Below, one piece after another: positions 35,907-47,500 of a DNA stretch of 64,000 bases; within the stretch, counting starts at the first letter, position 1; every line of letters starts with the position of its first letter. Source of the stretch: Pyrocephalus nanus (Eukaryota > Chordata > Aves > Passeriformes > Tyrannidae); NCBI GenBank assembly GCA_038380795.1, contig CM076280.1, positions 11,279,001-11,343,000 of the forward strand. The letters are read 5' to 3'. Position numbers and translations under genes: made by a program. The notes below the pieces were generated by a model. That model saw only the letters and a program-made list of their open reading frames with translations, was not told where the DNA came from and did no database searches.

Positions 35907-38639
35907 CTGCTGCTCCTGCGAAGGACAGAGCTGGCTGTGCCCCTCGGTGTGTGCGTCCCCGTGGCTGTTCACGAGCTCCAGAGCACAGGGAGCAGACAAA
36001 GCAAAGATGGAAGAAGATCTGTGGGTGTTGTAGGATCCCTGTGTGTTAGGCCACCAATAGTGCTGCAGTTTTCATTTGCATTCTTTTGTCTCTGTGGATC
36101 CATATCATTAGTCTGAGACATAAGACTACCTGCAGCTTTCTCTGGGCAGGAGTCCCCTTTTGTCAAGCACAGTTTGGGTCCTGACTCTTGAGTAGGACCC
36201 TGAAATCCTTCAGTGTTGCCAATCAGTGCTGCTCCCATTGAAGTTCAGGGTAAAATTCATCCCACTTTCTGTAGCTGTGAAATCACACAGCACTGGTGTT
36301 ACAAACCAGCCTTTGGAGAGGAGGAGGAGAGCAAATCAGGAAAGAAAAGTATTCCCCAGAATAGATTCCTCAGAAACTATTCCCCATGCAAGGGGCTGGG
36401 GGTGGGAAGGTGCATGCCTGCAGCGTCTGGCAGGGTCACACTCGTAACATCTGGCTGTGAAAGCTGGGAAGCTCTGCCAGCTCCCTTGGAATTACAGCCC
36501 GAGCTCACGGAGACGGAGCGGGGCTCTGCATTCCTGCAGAACTCGCCCAGAACACTTGGAAGGGGTCACCAGCAGGAATGTCAGGGAAAAATAGGGGAAG
36601 GGCCTAGGACTGTTAAAGCTGCTCAGTCTGGCTTCAATTGCTCTTCTCCTTTTCTACTCTTTTTTTTTTTCTATATTTCTGTCTTGTCTTCTCTGGCTGT
36701 GCAGGGGAGGCATTTGAGCCTCACTAATGACCAGACACTGCATAAACAGGGGCCAACTCGAGGCAGTTCATTAAGAAAATAGGGGAGACAGAGCATTAAA
36801 GCTCATGCCTTGCTAACACAATAATGAAGCAGTTAGAAGGGTTTATCTTTACTCACAGCTTAACATATGGTTTGAGTTCCCACCTGAGCCCAGGCCCTGC
36901 TGATCCGTGCAGCTCCAGGGCTCCAGCCCAGTGAGCCACAGCACACCCTGCCTGGAGAGGTGAGAGGGAGGACAGGGTTTGAATGAAGGTGCTTCACAGC
37001 CCAGCACCAGGGGCAGGGGGAGCTGAGAGCTGTGACCCCAGGGCTGTGGCAGCTCTGGGCTCACACAGCTGGAGCAGAGGGGCAGTTACAGCAACAGAGC
37101 TGCAGAAAGAGGAGTGCAGGAGTCAATATTCATCCATATATTCATGCTCTGTAGGCTCGAGTGCTGTGATGCTCATTATCTAGGCATGACCTTAAAAACT
37201 GCAGTTGATTGAGAACACGGCAGCCCATCTGCTTGGCAACACGGGCTGCTGGGGGCCTCACCCCAGCACTGCTCCCTGCACTGCTGCTCTGCTCTTTGTC
37301 TGAACACAGAGCCCAGGGCACAGGCTTCCCCCCCAAACCCTCTGCTGGGGCTGAGACGGGGCATTCACAACTCTTCCTCTCCCACGAGCACAGTGAGGGA
37401 TGTCTGTGTGGACAGCACACGGAGCTTACTCCATGTCCCAGCTCCAGCTCTGTACAGAAAACTTCCTCCTTCTCCTTTTCGCCCCAAAATAAGCAGCAAC
37501 TACAATCCTGGGTGCCTGAAAAACTCCATCTGCCACCTGCCCCTCCACAGAGCTCATGCCACGAGCTCCCTCCGGTTGGGATGGTGGCAGTGCCACCCAA
37601 CAGCTCGGCAGGGACAGCCTGGATGTAACAAGGACAGTGTGCTAAGGCCAGTGCCGAGGTGTTCCCTCCACTGGGGTGAAACACCTCTCCCAGCTGTCCT
37701 CTCTGTACAGGAGAATGAGCAAATTCATGAATGGAAACTCACAATTTCCTGCTCTGTGAGGAGAGGACAACAGGCCTCTTCCCCTTTTTCTGTACCGCCC
37801 CACCCTGGTTCCAAGTGACCAAAGGAATGAATGAGAACTGTCTGCTGCCACCTCATCATTTCAAACACACAGCCACCAGGAAAGAGGAAGCAGTGTTCAG
37901 TGTTCTCTCCATGAGAAAAATCCTTCTGCTCCTTCCTCCAGACACCTTCCTAAGCCTGTTTTTGAGCATCTCTTCTTCTTTAAAAGCAAACATGTCTTTC
38001 TTCTAAGCAATTAAACTCTATAAAAAAGCCCATTTTCCCCATCATAGTTTCCCATCTCCCCTTTCCTGGATGGCAATCCCATACTCCAGATCTCACGCTG
38101 GGGAGGATATTCTGCCACTGGTCACATCTGGTTCCCTGATGAGATCCGCAGGCGGCCGGGCTGGAGCGCTGCCGGGCTCCCGTGGCAGCCCTGGTTGCCT
38201 TCTCTTCCCCCAGAGCAGCACTTTCTGAGCCCCTTGGTTGTGTTCCTCCCCTCCCTCAGCACACTCACAGTCAGAGACCGAACTGCTGCATGAGTGCTCA
38301 TGAGATCAATCCACAGGCCTCAACTGCAGTAAGAAAGAGGCGTTTCTGGGAGCAGTGTGGTGGAGACACTCTGCCTTTCCCCCGTTCCGTGCTGGAATGC
38401 ATTCCTGCGGCATTAACGCCTCCCCCGGGACCCCAACCCTGCCGAAAGCCGAGGCTGGGGCTGTGCCTGCCCCGGGGGTGTGAGGGGGTGTGAGGGGCTG
38501 CTGCCACACGGGACCATGGCCTGCCCTCCAGCTCCTGCTGCCACACACCCCTCTCAAACACCACCCTCTGCCTCTGGGGAAGAGCCTTATTTTTTGAGGG
38601 CTTTTTTGTTGCTTTCCCCCCCCCTCCTGAAAATACCTT

Positions 38640-38840
38640 CTAGCAGAGTCTGCTCAGTGTGTGCTATTAAGAATGGAAAATAAATAAGTCAATAGGCATA
38701 CATTAAGTCAGTAGGGCCAGGAATTCATCGATAACAGGCTGAGGATGAAGGATACAGTGACAGTTGCATTTAGCTCTCAGAATAAAGTAAATCAATCAAA
38801 TTGACTGTATGTTGATTTAAAATCCTTACAAATTTGGGTC
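38640..38840. promoter_or_regulatory. AT-rich candidate noncoding element
   Basis: The block includes aataagtcaataggcatac, tcatcgataacaggctg, acagtgacagttgcattt and taaatcaatcaaattgactg. The TGACAG and AATCAATCA words are typical TALE/PBX-MEIS-like sites. The regulatory function is an inference. Confidence 0.3.
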
Positions 38841-39094
38841 AGGATCGTTCTAGTTTTCCCAAAACGGACTTGTTACTGGGAATCTTCATACCACAGGTAG
38901 TGCAGGAATGTTCCTGCTCAATTTTCTCAGCCCCCACAGATATTCTGTGCTCACTCCCCGTGCCTGGCTCTGTTGGAACAATTAACACAGAGTGGCCCCG
39001 CTCCCCTGGGTCGGTGCTACCACACGGGGCTGTGAGCAGTGAGGAGGTGCTGGGTGCTCTCCAGCCACAGGATTACTGGCCATAAACATTTTAG

Positions 39095-39400
39095 AGGCAT
39101 AAAAGGCTATTTCTTCTTATTTTAGATTAAAAATCAGGTTATTTAAAATGCTATTATTTATGTACTTCTCCATTCCTCCCGGCCTGAAGTAACTACTAAC
39201 AACCCCTTTGGACAGTTGTATCAGTGGGATTTCAAGTCTTGTAGGTTAAGATGTACATCGACCCATCCTTGACCTGTATAAAATAATTAACTGGCTAAAT
39301 GGAGTGGGTAGCAGGGTCTGTGAATGATGCAACCCTCATTTAGAACATATAAAATATGTTCCTTACAATTCGGGAGACTTGATCTGTGGCTGTTCTCACA
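39095..39400. promoter_or_regulatory. AT-rich candidate noncoding element
   Basis: Unique AT-rich sequence with aaaatgctattatttatg, tgtataaaataattaactgg and an 8-bp-arm palindrome (gaacatat/atatgttc, 39343-39361). It is about 1.5-2 kb upstream of the CpG island, so it could be a promoter-proximal element of NEK6 or part of the distal regulatory interval. Confidence 0.28.
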
Positions 39401-39479
39401 GGGACAGAAACAAGGAAGGAATAAACATCTTCTGAAAGTTCTCACTTGAGGGGTTGTTTAGAAGAGAATTTCACACAGA

Positions 39480-39920
39480 ACCATAGCACAGATATGAAAG
39501 AAAGTCTATTTCTGTCAAGACTTAATTGAGGAAATTTAATTTTCTTTCTTAACTGAATTGCTGTTGATAATTTAAATTAATTCTGTCTGGTCTGTCTAAT
39601 TTAGCCATGAAAAGCCTGGATCTTGGAGCTGAGCACAAGAACGTAGCAGATTTTTAAAAACAGCTTTTCTGAATAGAAAGATGGTAATTTAAGGCAGCCT
39701 AACAAAATATATTTTTTGGTGGTTGTTTTGATGTAAAGCACTTAAATTCTTCTACCTCAATCCACTGACATTCTCATTTTAAGAGAAAGAAATGCATTTT
39801 TGCAAATGGCACATCAACAGACCTTGGGAAAATTGAGTTTGGAGAAAAAACATGGAATTAATTTTGTTTCTCTAAGCACTTTCCCATGTTTCAGATTTTG
39901 TACTGATAGATTGATGATAT
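39480..39920. other. AT-rich unique stretch upstream of the CpG island
   Basis: The sequence is AT-rich with tttaaattaattctg and aaaatatattttttgg. It shows no open frame, simple repeat or recognisable transposon. Confidence 0.4.
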
Positions 39921-40899
39921 GATTTGCTTTAAAACCAGGTGGCCTCTTAGTTTCCATCTGTTGTGTCTATTGCTCTGTCTCTAGTGAGAAGCACTGCAGA
40001 GCTGTGCAGGCATCTGCACCCCAGAGAGGAACTGTGCAAGCCGAGAGAGAATCCACTTTTACAGTGGCTGAAAGGGGAGAAATTGGAGCCCCGGGACCTT
40101 GTTTGTGTTCACCCAAACTGAATCCACTGAATGTCTATCAGCTTGCTGTAAACAGCTTTACACCCAAAGCCAGTGGCGTTTCCAGAAGGAACAGTTCAGA
40201 TCTCCCCAAACCAGGGGAATATTCCGCAGTTTCTGGTCTCTCTGGATGCTGGAGGCGGCACTGCTTTCCCAAGAACGTTTTCCTAAAAGTGGGAGTTTTG
40301 ACGGGTAAAAGCCATTTGAGTAAAGACCTGCCATGTTTCAGGTTCTGAAATACACAGAATGACTTTGGAGCTTGAAGTACGTGAGTGGAGTCTGCTGGAA
40401 AAAGTGACTTGTTTGAGCTGAAATGTCTCGGGCAGCAGATTCCCCCCAGCTCTGGGGTGGGTGATGCAGTGAGTGCAGAGAGACGCTGCAGAACTTCCCT
40501 GGAAGCTGCGTGTTCGGGAACTGAACAGGCACAGGGTGCGGAGCGGGGCCTTTCCCGCTGCTCCCGGGGAACGCACACAACAAACCCTGCGGGGAAGGGC
40601 GTCACTGTGTCCCACTGTCTTCTCCAGACAGCTGCAGCACACCTGGAGGAATTTGGAAACGCGGAGAGGCCCAGGCACGGGGCACACGGGATGGAACCGC
40701 AGCTGCATCCCGGGTGCCTGGAGCGATCCCAGCGAACAGCCTTGCCCGTCCCTGCTGGGATCGGCTCCACGCTCATTGCTCGCGGCACTTCAACCCGCCC
40801 GGCTTAGGGGACTGATTAAAGAGAAAGGCATTAGAAAGTGTTCTCTTTAACTGGCAAAGGCTGATGGAAATGGTTCCAGGGGCAGAGGTGCTTTCGCTG

Positions 40900-42020
40900 G
40901 CACAGCGCGTTGCTGTCGCTGGCGGTAGCGCCGAGCTGTGCCAGCGCGGGGAGTTTCCCGCGAACATCCTGGCACAAGTTTGACAGAAGTGACACTCGTC
41001 CAACCGGGACCGCCCGCCCTCCTCCGCCGGGACCGCGGGGGAGCCTCGCTCCTTCCGCCTGTGTTTACTGTCAGCTCCGCTTTCAGGTTTGTGAGCGCTT
41101 GTTAAAAAAAAAAACTGTTGAATTTCAGATTGAAATTCAGCTTGCCCCGAGCACGAGCGCGGCAGCTGCAAAGCCCAGCGGTTTGGACGAAGGGTTTTCC
41201 GTGCGGATCGCTGGATGGATGCGGAGCCGCTGGATGGATGCGGAGCGGCTCGAGGTGCGGGGCCGGGTGCGGGGGCGGGGGGGGGGTGGCGGTCCGGGGG
41301 TGCCGAGCGCGCACGCGCCGCCCCGCGCGCGCCCCCCGCGCGGCCCCCGCCCGGCCTGCGTGGCAGCGGCGGCGCGCGCGGGCGGGCGGGCGGCGCGTGC
41401 GCGGGAGCGCGGGGCGGGCGCGCGCACAGAAGTTGGGTGCGGGACGCGGCGCCGCTCGCTCGGGCTGAGGGGATCCCGCCCGGCCCCGCCACCGCCCCGC
41501 GGCCGCAGGTGAGCGCGGGGGGCCGCTCCGCCGGGCAGCCATCGCCGGGCAGCCCCGGCCGGGCCGGGCCGCGGCGCCGGGCGCGGGTGGGCGGGGGAGG
41601 CCCGGGCGGGAGCGGGAGCGGGAGCGGGGGGTCCGGGCCGCGGGGCCCGCATGTGCCCGGGCGGCGGCGGGAAGGGCCGGGAGTGGCCCCGCTCCCGCAG
41701 GACGGGGATCCGCCGGCCGGGCCGCTCGGGCAAAGTTAGGAGCGCCATACGGACACGGGTGTTGGCGCGGGTCGGTGTCGCTCGGGAGCCTTGGGGAGGT
41801 TTGGGGGTTGGTTCCATTTTCGCCTCTCGGAGCTCACGCGCCCCGGCCGAGCCGTGCGCGGCCCCCGCCCCGCCGAGCTGGCCCCGCAGCCCGGGATGTG
41901 CCGGTCCCCGGTTCGTGTCCTCGGGGGGACTCCGGGAGCTCCGGGGGCTGGCGGAGACACCCCCGGCAGGCCCCGAGACCCTGCCCGGCTGCCTCTCGCA
42001 GGCGGGTCCTGAGCCCGCAG
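40900..42020 (+). promoter_or_regulatory. NEK6: CpG island and probable NEK6 promoter
   Basis: CG dinucleotides are very dense from about 40.9 to 42.0 kb, with the highest density at 41250-41650, in contrast to the depleted flanks. Several GGGCGGG (SP1-type) boxes occur near 41381-41415. Two near-perfect NRF1-like sites (11 of 12 consensus positions) lie at 41308-41319 and 41392-41403. No TATA box is evident, as is normal for a housekeeping-type start. A 19-bp segment is duplicated head to tail at 41209-41227 and 41228-41246. The island lies about 13.9 kb upstream of the NEK6 start-codon exon and on the expected side. Assignment to NEK6 is an inference from position. Divergent transcription to the left is possible. 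Confidence 0.7.
41420..41508 (+). other. NEK6: Probable noncoding first exon of NEK6
   Basis: A strong 5-prime splice donor (ccgcag|gtgagc) ends the proposed exon at 41508, inside the densest part of the CpG island and just downstream of the NRF1-like and SP1-like sites. The 5-prime end is not visible from sequence and 41420 is only an approximate boundary. Vertebrate NEK6 genes commonly have untranslated first exons, often more than one. The next exon starts at 55378. Other first exons cannot be excluded. Confidence 0.45.
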
Positions 42021-44568
42021 CTCCCCTGGGGCCGTACCTGCTCTGCCTCAAGAGATGGGAGCTGCGGGGTGACCCCCGGGCTGCGGGGATTGCACACATG
42101 GCTCTGGAGAGAGCACATGCTGCAGCTGAACTAGGAAATACCATCTTTCCCCCCCAGCATGTGCCTCCCTCCAAAGTGTGATTTATGCTTGTTTGGAGTA
42201 GCGGTGGATCTCTGAGCCCATCTGTTTGTCTGCCTGTTCACGCACATGGAATCTCTCTGCCTATGGTGATTGCCTATGGCGTTATTGCAGGAGAAGTAGT
42301 TTGGTAGGAAATATTGTAGCAATTACAAGTCCAGTGATGCGAGTTCCTGACACATTGTGACTGTCTTGCTGTCAGTTCTGTGTCTCCTTTTAAAGTTCAT
42401 TTTTTGTGAATCACTGTAAGTAACCGTTTAACTTCTGCAGCATTTCTGCAGCTTTTACATTTGAGACGTCTCTTGACATTGCGTCAAACTCTTTCCACTG
42501 TTATTTTTTTCCTGTCAACGTTTTTTGTGACAGTCATATTCTGTTAAGCAACAACAGAAAAAGAAGGAACTCCTTTTAGATAAGGGTGTTGCTGCCCGTT
42601 TCCTCTGGCTCTGAGCCTCAGAGACCTAGAAAAAAAAGGGGCTGTGAGGAACTTTTATTATGATGGAAAAAGAGCATTTTCTGTGGGAAGTGAGATTTCT
42701 AGATGGAGCGTGAGTGACTGCTGTCACCCCAAAGGAATTGTCAGAGCAGAGCCAGCCTTTTGCTTTCCCAACACCTGTGATGTGTGACGCTTCTGCTTGT
42801 TTCGTTTTCCCCTCCTTCCTCTGGAATTCTGTTTCTTGACAAATAGGTGTTCTATGAGAGAGAACAGGCATAATTGGAATGTGAGTTTTAATGTACCTTT
42901 TCAAATTCGTCACTGTTCATTTTGTTGGGCAAAGAGCAGCTGAAGATGAATAACTTGGACTCCAAGCCCATTCTGGGAAACAGGTTTTTTTGGTTGTACT
43001 TGTCTTCTGTGATCCTGCCCGAAAAGTTGTATGTCAATCTATAACACTGAAATGTACATTGAAAATATTGAGCCTACACTGGCTTTTCTCATTTCATGTA
43101 GTAATGGAGTCTGTACTGGAGAAAATGGGGAGATTCTGAGACTCCCTGTGCTTTGGGGCTTTATTCACTCCTACCTGTTGGTCTGAAGGACTCTGGCAAT
43201 GGCTTGAAAGAGTTTTTTGTGTACTGAATGAGCTGTTGCATTCTCAGAGTAAAAAATACTCCCCATATTTTTGTTTGTACAGGGATAGGAGCCAGAAATG
43301 CCCTGTGGGTTTTCCTCCTGCTCTCCCCTCTTAGCTGTAAAATGGGGTGGTTACCAGCAAGTCCCCCTCCTGTGCACCTGCAGCTTTCTAGATGTGTAAA
43401 AGACTAATTAGTGGATGTATTTTAACATCCTCTCCTCCTTTACACGGTGCCGAATACATTTAACCTCAGGGGTATGAGAAATGTATCCCAAAACCAAGCT
43501 GGCAGTGCAGACCAGCCCCTGAGACTGCTGCAGCCAGAGCTGGGGCAGGAGGGAGAAATCAGATGTGTTCAGTGCAATTTTAAAGCAGGAAAATGGACTG
43601 TCCTGGAGGAGCAGAGGAAGATTTCACAAATGAAATTACAAAAGTGAGAATCAGTGAGACCTTTGGGGCTTGTAGGGCTTTTGCTCTGTCCTAAATGAAA
43701 GCCTAGCTGGGATGCAGTCCTTACGGAAAATTAATTTAACAGCCCAACTTGTGCTTTAGTTTTTGTCACTCTCATTCGCTTTTCTTAGGTGTTCTTGTTG
43801 CAGAAGAGGTTGTTTATGGTGATCTCCAGCAAATGAGAACAGTAAATGCATGGAACTTCATTTTAGAAGCTGGGCTCATCTTCACCACTGAATGATTGTG
43901 TTTCTAATTGCAACTCCCACAGTTTTGCTACAGCTCAACCCTTGTACAGACAGACAGTGCTGATGGTTCTCTATGGTTTGAGCACAGAATTGTGATTGAG
44001 GAAGTCATGAACAGCCATTCTGCCCATGACACACACTCCTGCATTTCTGTGGTAAACTCACTTAACCAGTTGTTTTACCTTTTATGGGAACACGGTGACT
44101 AACTCAGTGTGGACCTCTCCAGGTGCTTGACTGGGTTGTTTGTGGTGTTTGGCCAGAAAAGGATGACCCTCTGTGGCCCTGGTTCCAGGACAGGCATGGA
44201 CAGAGGAGGCTCACACGTGTCTGTGCTGCACTCCTGGACTGGGCAGGACGGCCTTTCCCAGCACAAACCCACTTAAAGGTTGTCTAAAATGGGCAGAATG
44301 AACACTTTGTCCTGTTGAAGGCCTCGAAAGCAGCTGTCTCTGTTGCTGGATGCTGTTAATGCTGTTTATGGTGCTCACCCTGCCTTTGCAAAGCTCTCAG
44401 TAGCAGCACAGGGCAGTGCTCAGCAGGTTCCGTGGGCGTTTGCGCCGTGGGCCTGTGGGTGCTCGGGAGATAAGTGCAGGTTATCTGGGGCCAAGGAACA
44501 CGGGTTTGGTGTGTCAGCAGGACGGCTGAGCTCGCCCCATCTCTGGGTGCTCCCAGGCTGGAAGAGCA

Positions 44569-44587
44569 GTGTGTGTGTGTGTGTGTG
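44569..44587. repeat. (GT)n microsatellite
   Basis: A pure GT run of about 19 bases lies within NEK6 intron 1. Confidence 0.9.
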
Positions 44588-47500
44588 CCCACGCTGTGCC
44601 CTTGCCTTTCCCCAGAGGGGATGGCACAGGGGGAGCTCGGAGCCTGCTGAGCTGCAGGGACAGGCTGTGTGCTGGGGGAGCCCCATGGACCCTTCCCTGG
44701 TGCTCTGGGGGACAGGGGGTCTGTTGGCTGCACAGCACGTTGGGTGTGATGGCATGAAAGGGGTCTCTTCCAGGAGTGAACTCCATGCCCACTGTAGAGC
44801 TGTGTCTGCAGAGGGAAATGGAGGAAAAAGCAGAGTCTCTAGGAGGTAGAGAGTGTGTTCAAACTGAGAGGTGATGGTGGTATTTTCCCTTTTGAAGAAA
44901 AAAACCCAGAAGCCAAAACATTTGCATGTAAAGTCTAGATTTAGATCTTTAGGACTTTAAAGTCACAGTGGGTTTTTCCCAGCAGATTGGAATTGCTGCA
45001 GTGTGTCTAAAAATGAAGCTGTATAAAATACTCTTAAAAAAAGGTCCTTGCAGGTTTGGGGGTATGTGGAGGTGTGTGTGTTTGTGCAGCCAGGCTGGGA
45101 GCTGCTGTCTTTAGCTGGCTGAAATGTAGGACAGGGAGGACCAAGGAGGTTCTCTGTATGGAACCAGGTGGCCATTCTAGAGCTTGTCAGTGAAGCTTTG
45201 TTTAAAAACAGAAGAGCACTGGGAGCTATTTTCAATAGTGGATTGAATGCAGAGGTCTGTAATGCTGTCAGATCCTTTTTGTGGGTAGGTAGGTCTTTTT
45301 CTATCTTGCCTTATTTTTTATATACATATTGGATTGGATCAAGATTACTTCAAGTTCTAACCTGTGCTAAGTATTTCAACATCTGGACTCGCTGTAAGCA
45401 CCATTGCTGTCCAGGCATGAGAATTCTCTTGGATTGTTTTTTTAACATTTTAAAATATTTCAGAAAAAAAAAATTTTTTTATTCAGTTAAAAAGTACATG
45501 TGGCTTCCAGTGTTTAGTCTTGTGACATGGCTTATTACGTGGCGTGATGCAATAAATTGCAAATAGTTTTATGGTATCAGTACAATTAAAGAAATTGAAT
45601 TTCTAAATTGTTTACTTCAGCTTGGTGCTACTTTAAGTGTCTGCTCTCAGAGATTCCAGGCAGTGAACAGCTGTCTGTCGCAGATGGGAGAGGAAAAAAA
45701 CCTTCCCCTTAGCTTCTTACTCCTAAAAAGGTTTGCATATAAACCCAGTAGTAATGTAATACAACCTTTTAGTCAAATTTGAGTTTCCTGTTACACTTTA
45801 AGTGAAGCGACAGCAGAGTCGTATCTATTTGAAACCAAATGGTGTAAGCGAATGCGACTCGAGGAATTTTGGGCTCCAAAGCATTCTTGAAACCTCACAG
45901 ATGCTTGTTGAGCAGTCAGAATGCATTATTTATTGCATCTCAAAAGAAAAAAAAAAGCCTTGCAGGTAGTTCATGACTCCTGTTGTGTGCTGTGTTTTGG
46001 GAAGATCAGGAGGTGTTGTCTGTCCTGTGCTTGTACTGGAAATCAGGTCGTGTAGAAACTGTCAAGAAAATAAGCAGGTAATCCACACTTTTAATAGAGT
46101 CTGGGTGCAATGAAGTCTGAAAAAGAGCAGGTTTGGGGCTGAGTGTTTTCTGCTGAGGTCTCAGTATGGAAGGAGTGGAGTTTGTGCTCAGAACTGCACA
46201 AAGTTTGAGATTGTGAATTGGATGTGCTGGTTTATTGCTCCATGAGCTAATTCACCATGGCAATTATAAAACTTATTAAAATAGTTATGACATGCCTGAT
46301 CACAAAGTGCAGGAGTGGGAAGATCTTTCTTTCTAAATGAAGGAGTTATTGCTGCTGGCATCCAGCTTTTTCCCTTATGGTGGTTTCTTTTCTATCTTTT
46401 TTTTTAACCCCTCTGGACTATTAACAGGCATTTTACAGTCCCCAGGCATTTCTTAAAGTTTTTGTGCTTATTGGCTTTGGGTAACTTTGTTCTCCAGTTC
46501 TGGACTCCAACCTTTGTATTGTGCCTGACATGATGAATCAAAGGAGGTGTCAGCCCATCCCCTGCCCTTGGCCAGACCTCGGGCACCAACCCAGACAGAT
46601 CCACGTGTGTGCTTTTTAGGCAGGCAGTTTATTTTCTGGTTTTGCCCAGGTGCTGGCAGCTCTTCTCACAGGAGTGCTGTCAGCAGCATCCCCTCAGCCT
46701 CGGTGGCACAGCCAGCACACAGCGAGGGACCTTCCCGAGGAGGGCCCGGGCTCTCATTTCAGTGCCTCACCCCACCTGTGGGGCCTGGAACCCCTGTCTG
46801 TTTGACATGGTGGGACCCCCAGGAACGCTGTGCCATCCCCCTGGGGGAGGCTGTCACCATCCTGCTCCCCACACCTTTGTTGGGTGAGCCAGGTCCGACA
46901 CCTCCCGCGGGCCATGGCAGGGACAGAGCCGCACTGAGCGGGGCTGTGACCCCGTCCCAGCCCAGCCTGCTGACAGAGCAGGTGTTGCTCCACACCCCGG
47001 GCAGGATTTGCAAGTGTTCCATTTTGCAGAGCTGGGTGACAGCTCCTGCTCTCGGGTGTCCTTTGTCTGGGTTTGGGCAGCACTTGCTGCATGGCGGGCA
47101 GGGGCCCGGCCGGGTGAGGGCTGGGTGGGCACACACTGGAGCTGTCGGGCCACGCTGGCAGCACAGGGGGTGCTGGGGGCTGGGATGGCTCCCTGCAGGG
47201 CCCCTGTGCTCCCTCCCCACATGGCCCCATCTCCTGCCTCCGGTGGGGCACGAAAATGCAAGTCCCAATTTTTCCTCTTTCCGTAGAGCCAAGTGTCCTC
47301 TTTGGCTTGGGGGAGTAACTTTTTCCTTAAGTTGGTGGTTTTTAAACTGTGGAATTGGAGATGAAAATTGCTGCAGATGGTGCAATAATTGGGGAATGCT
47401 GACCTGCAGCATGGATTGCGGCCTCACAGTACGTTCAATACAATCCTTTCAGGAATTTCACTTGAAGTGTCTTGTCCTGTTCTTAACCTTGGGGACGCTT

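Larger units (their letters stand above)
35907..40880. other. Intergenic DNA upstream of the NEK6 promoter
   Basis: GC-rich open-frame-bearing sequence dominates to about 38600, after which the DNA turns AT-rich (38640-39950) and then GC-rich again as the CpG island is approached (40400 onward). No exon-like coding stretch was recognised. A homopyrimidine/T tract lies near 36640-36670. Confidence 0.55.

Noticed and set aside
41137..42174. 345-codon minus-strand open frame in the CpG island
   Set aside because: Stop codons are scarce at this GC content. The translation is low-complexity Pro/Arg/Ala-rich, and the island is better explained as the NEK6 promoter.
44740..44790. Words resembling the 3-prime part of a CR1 LINE
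   Set aside because: Only about ten bases fit, and the rest of the CR1 tail and its terminal octamer repeats are absent.
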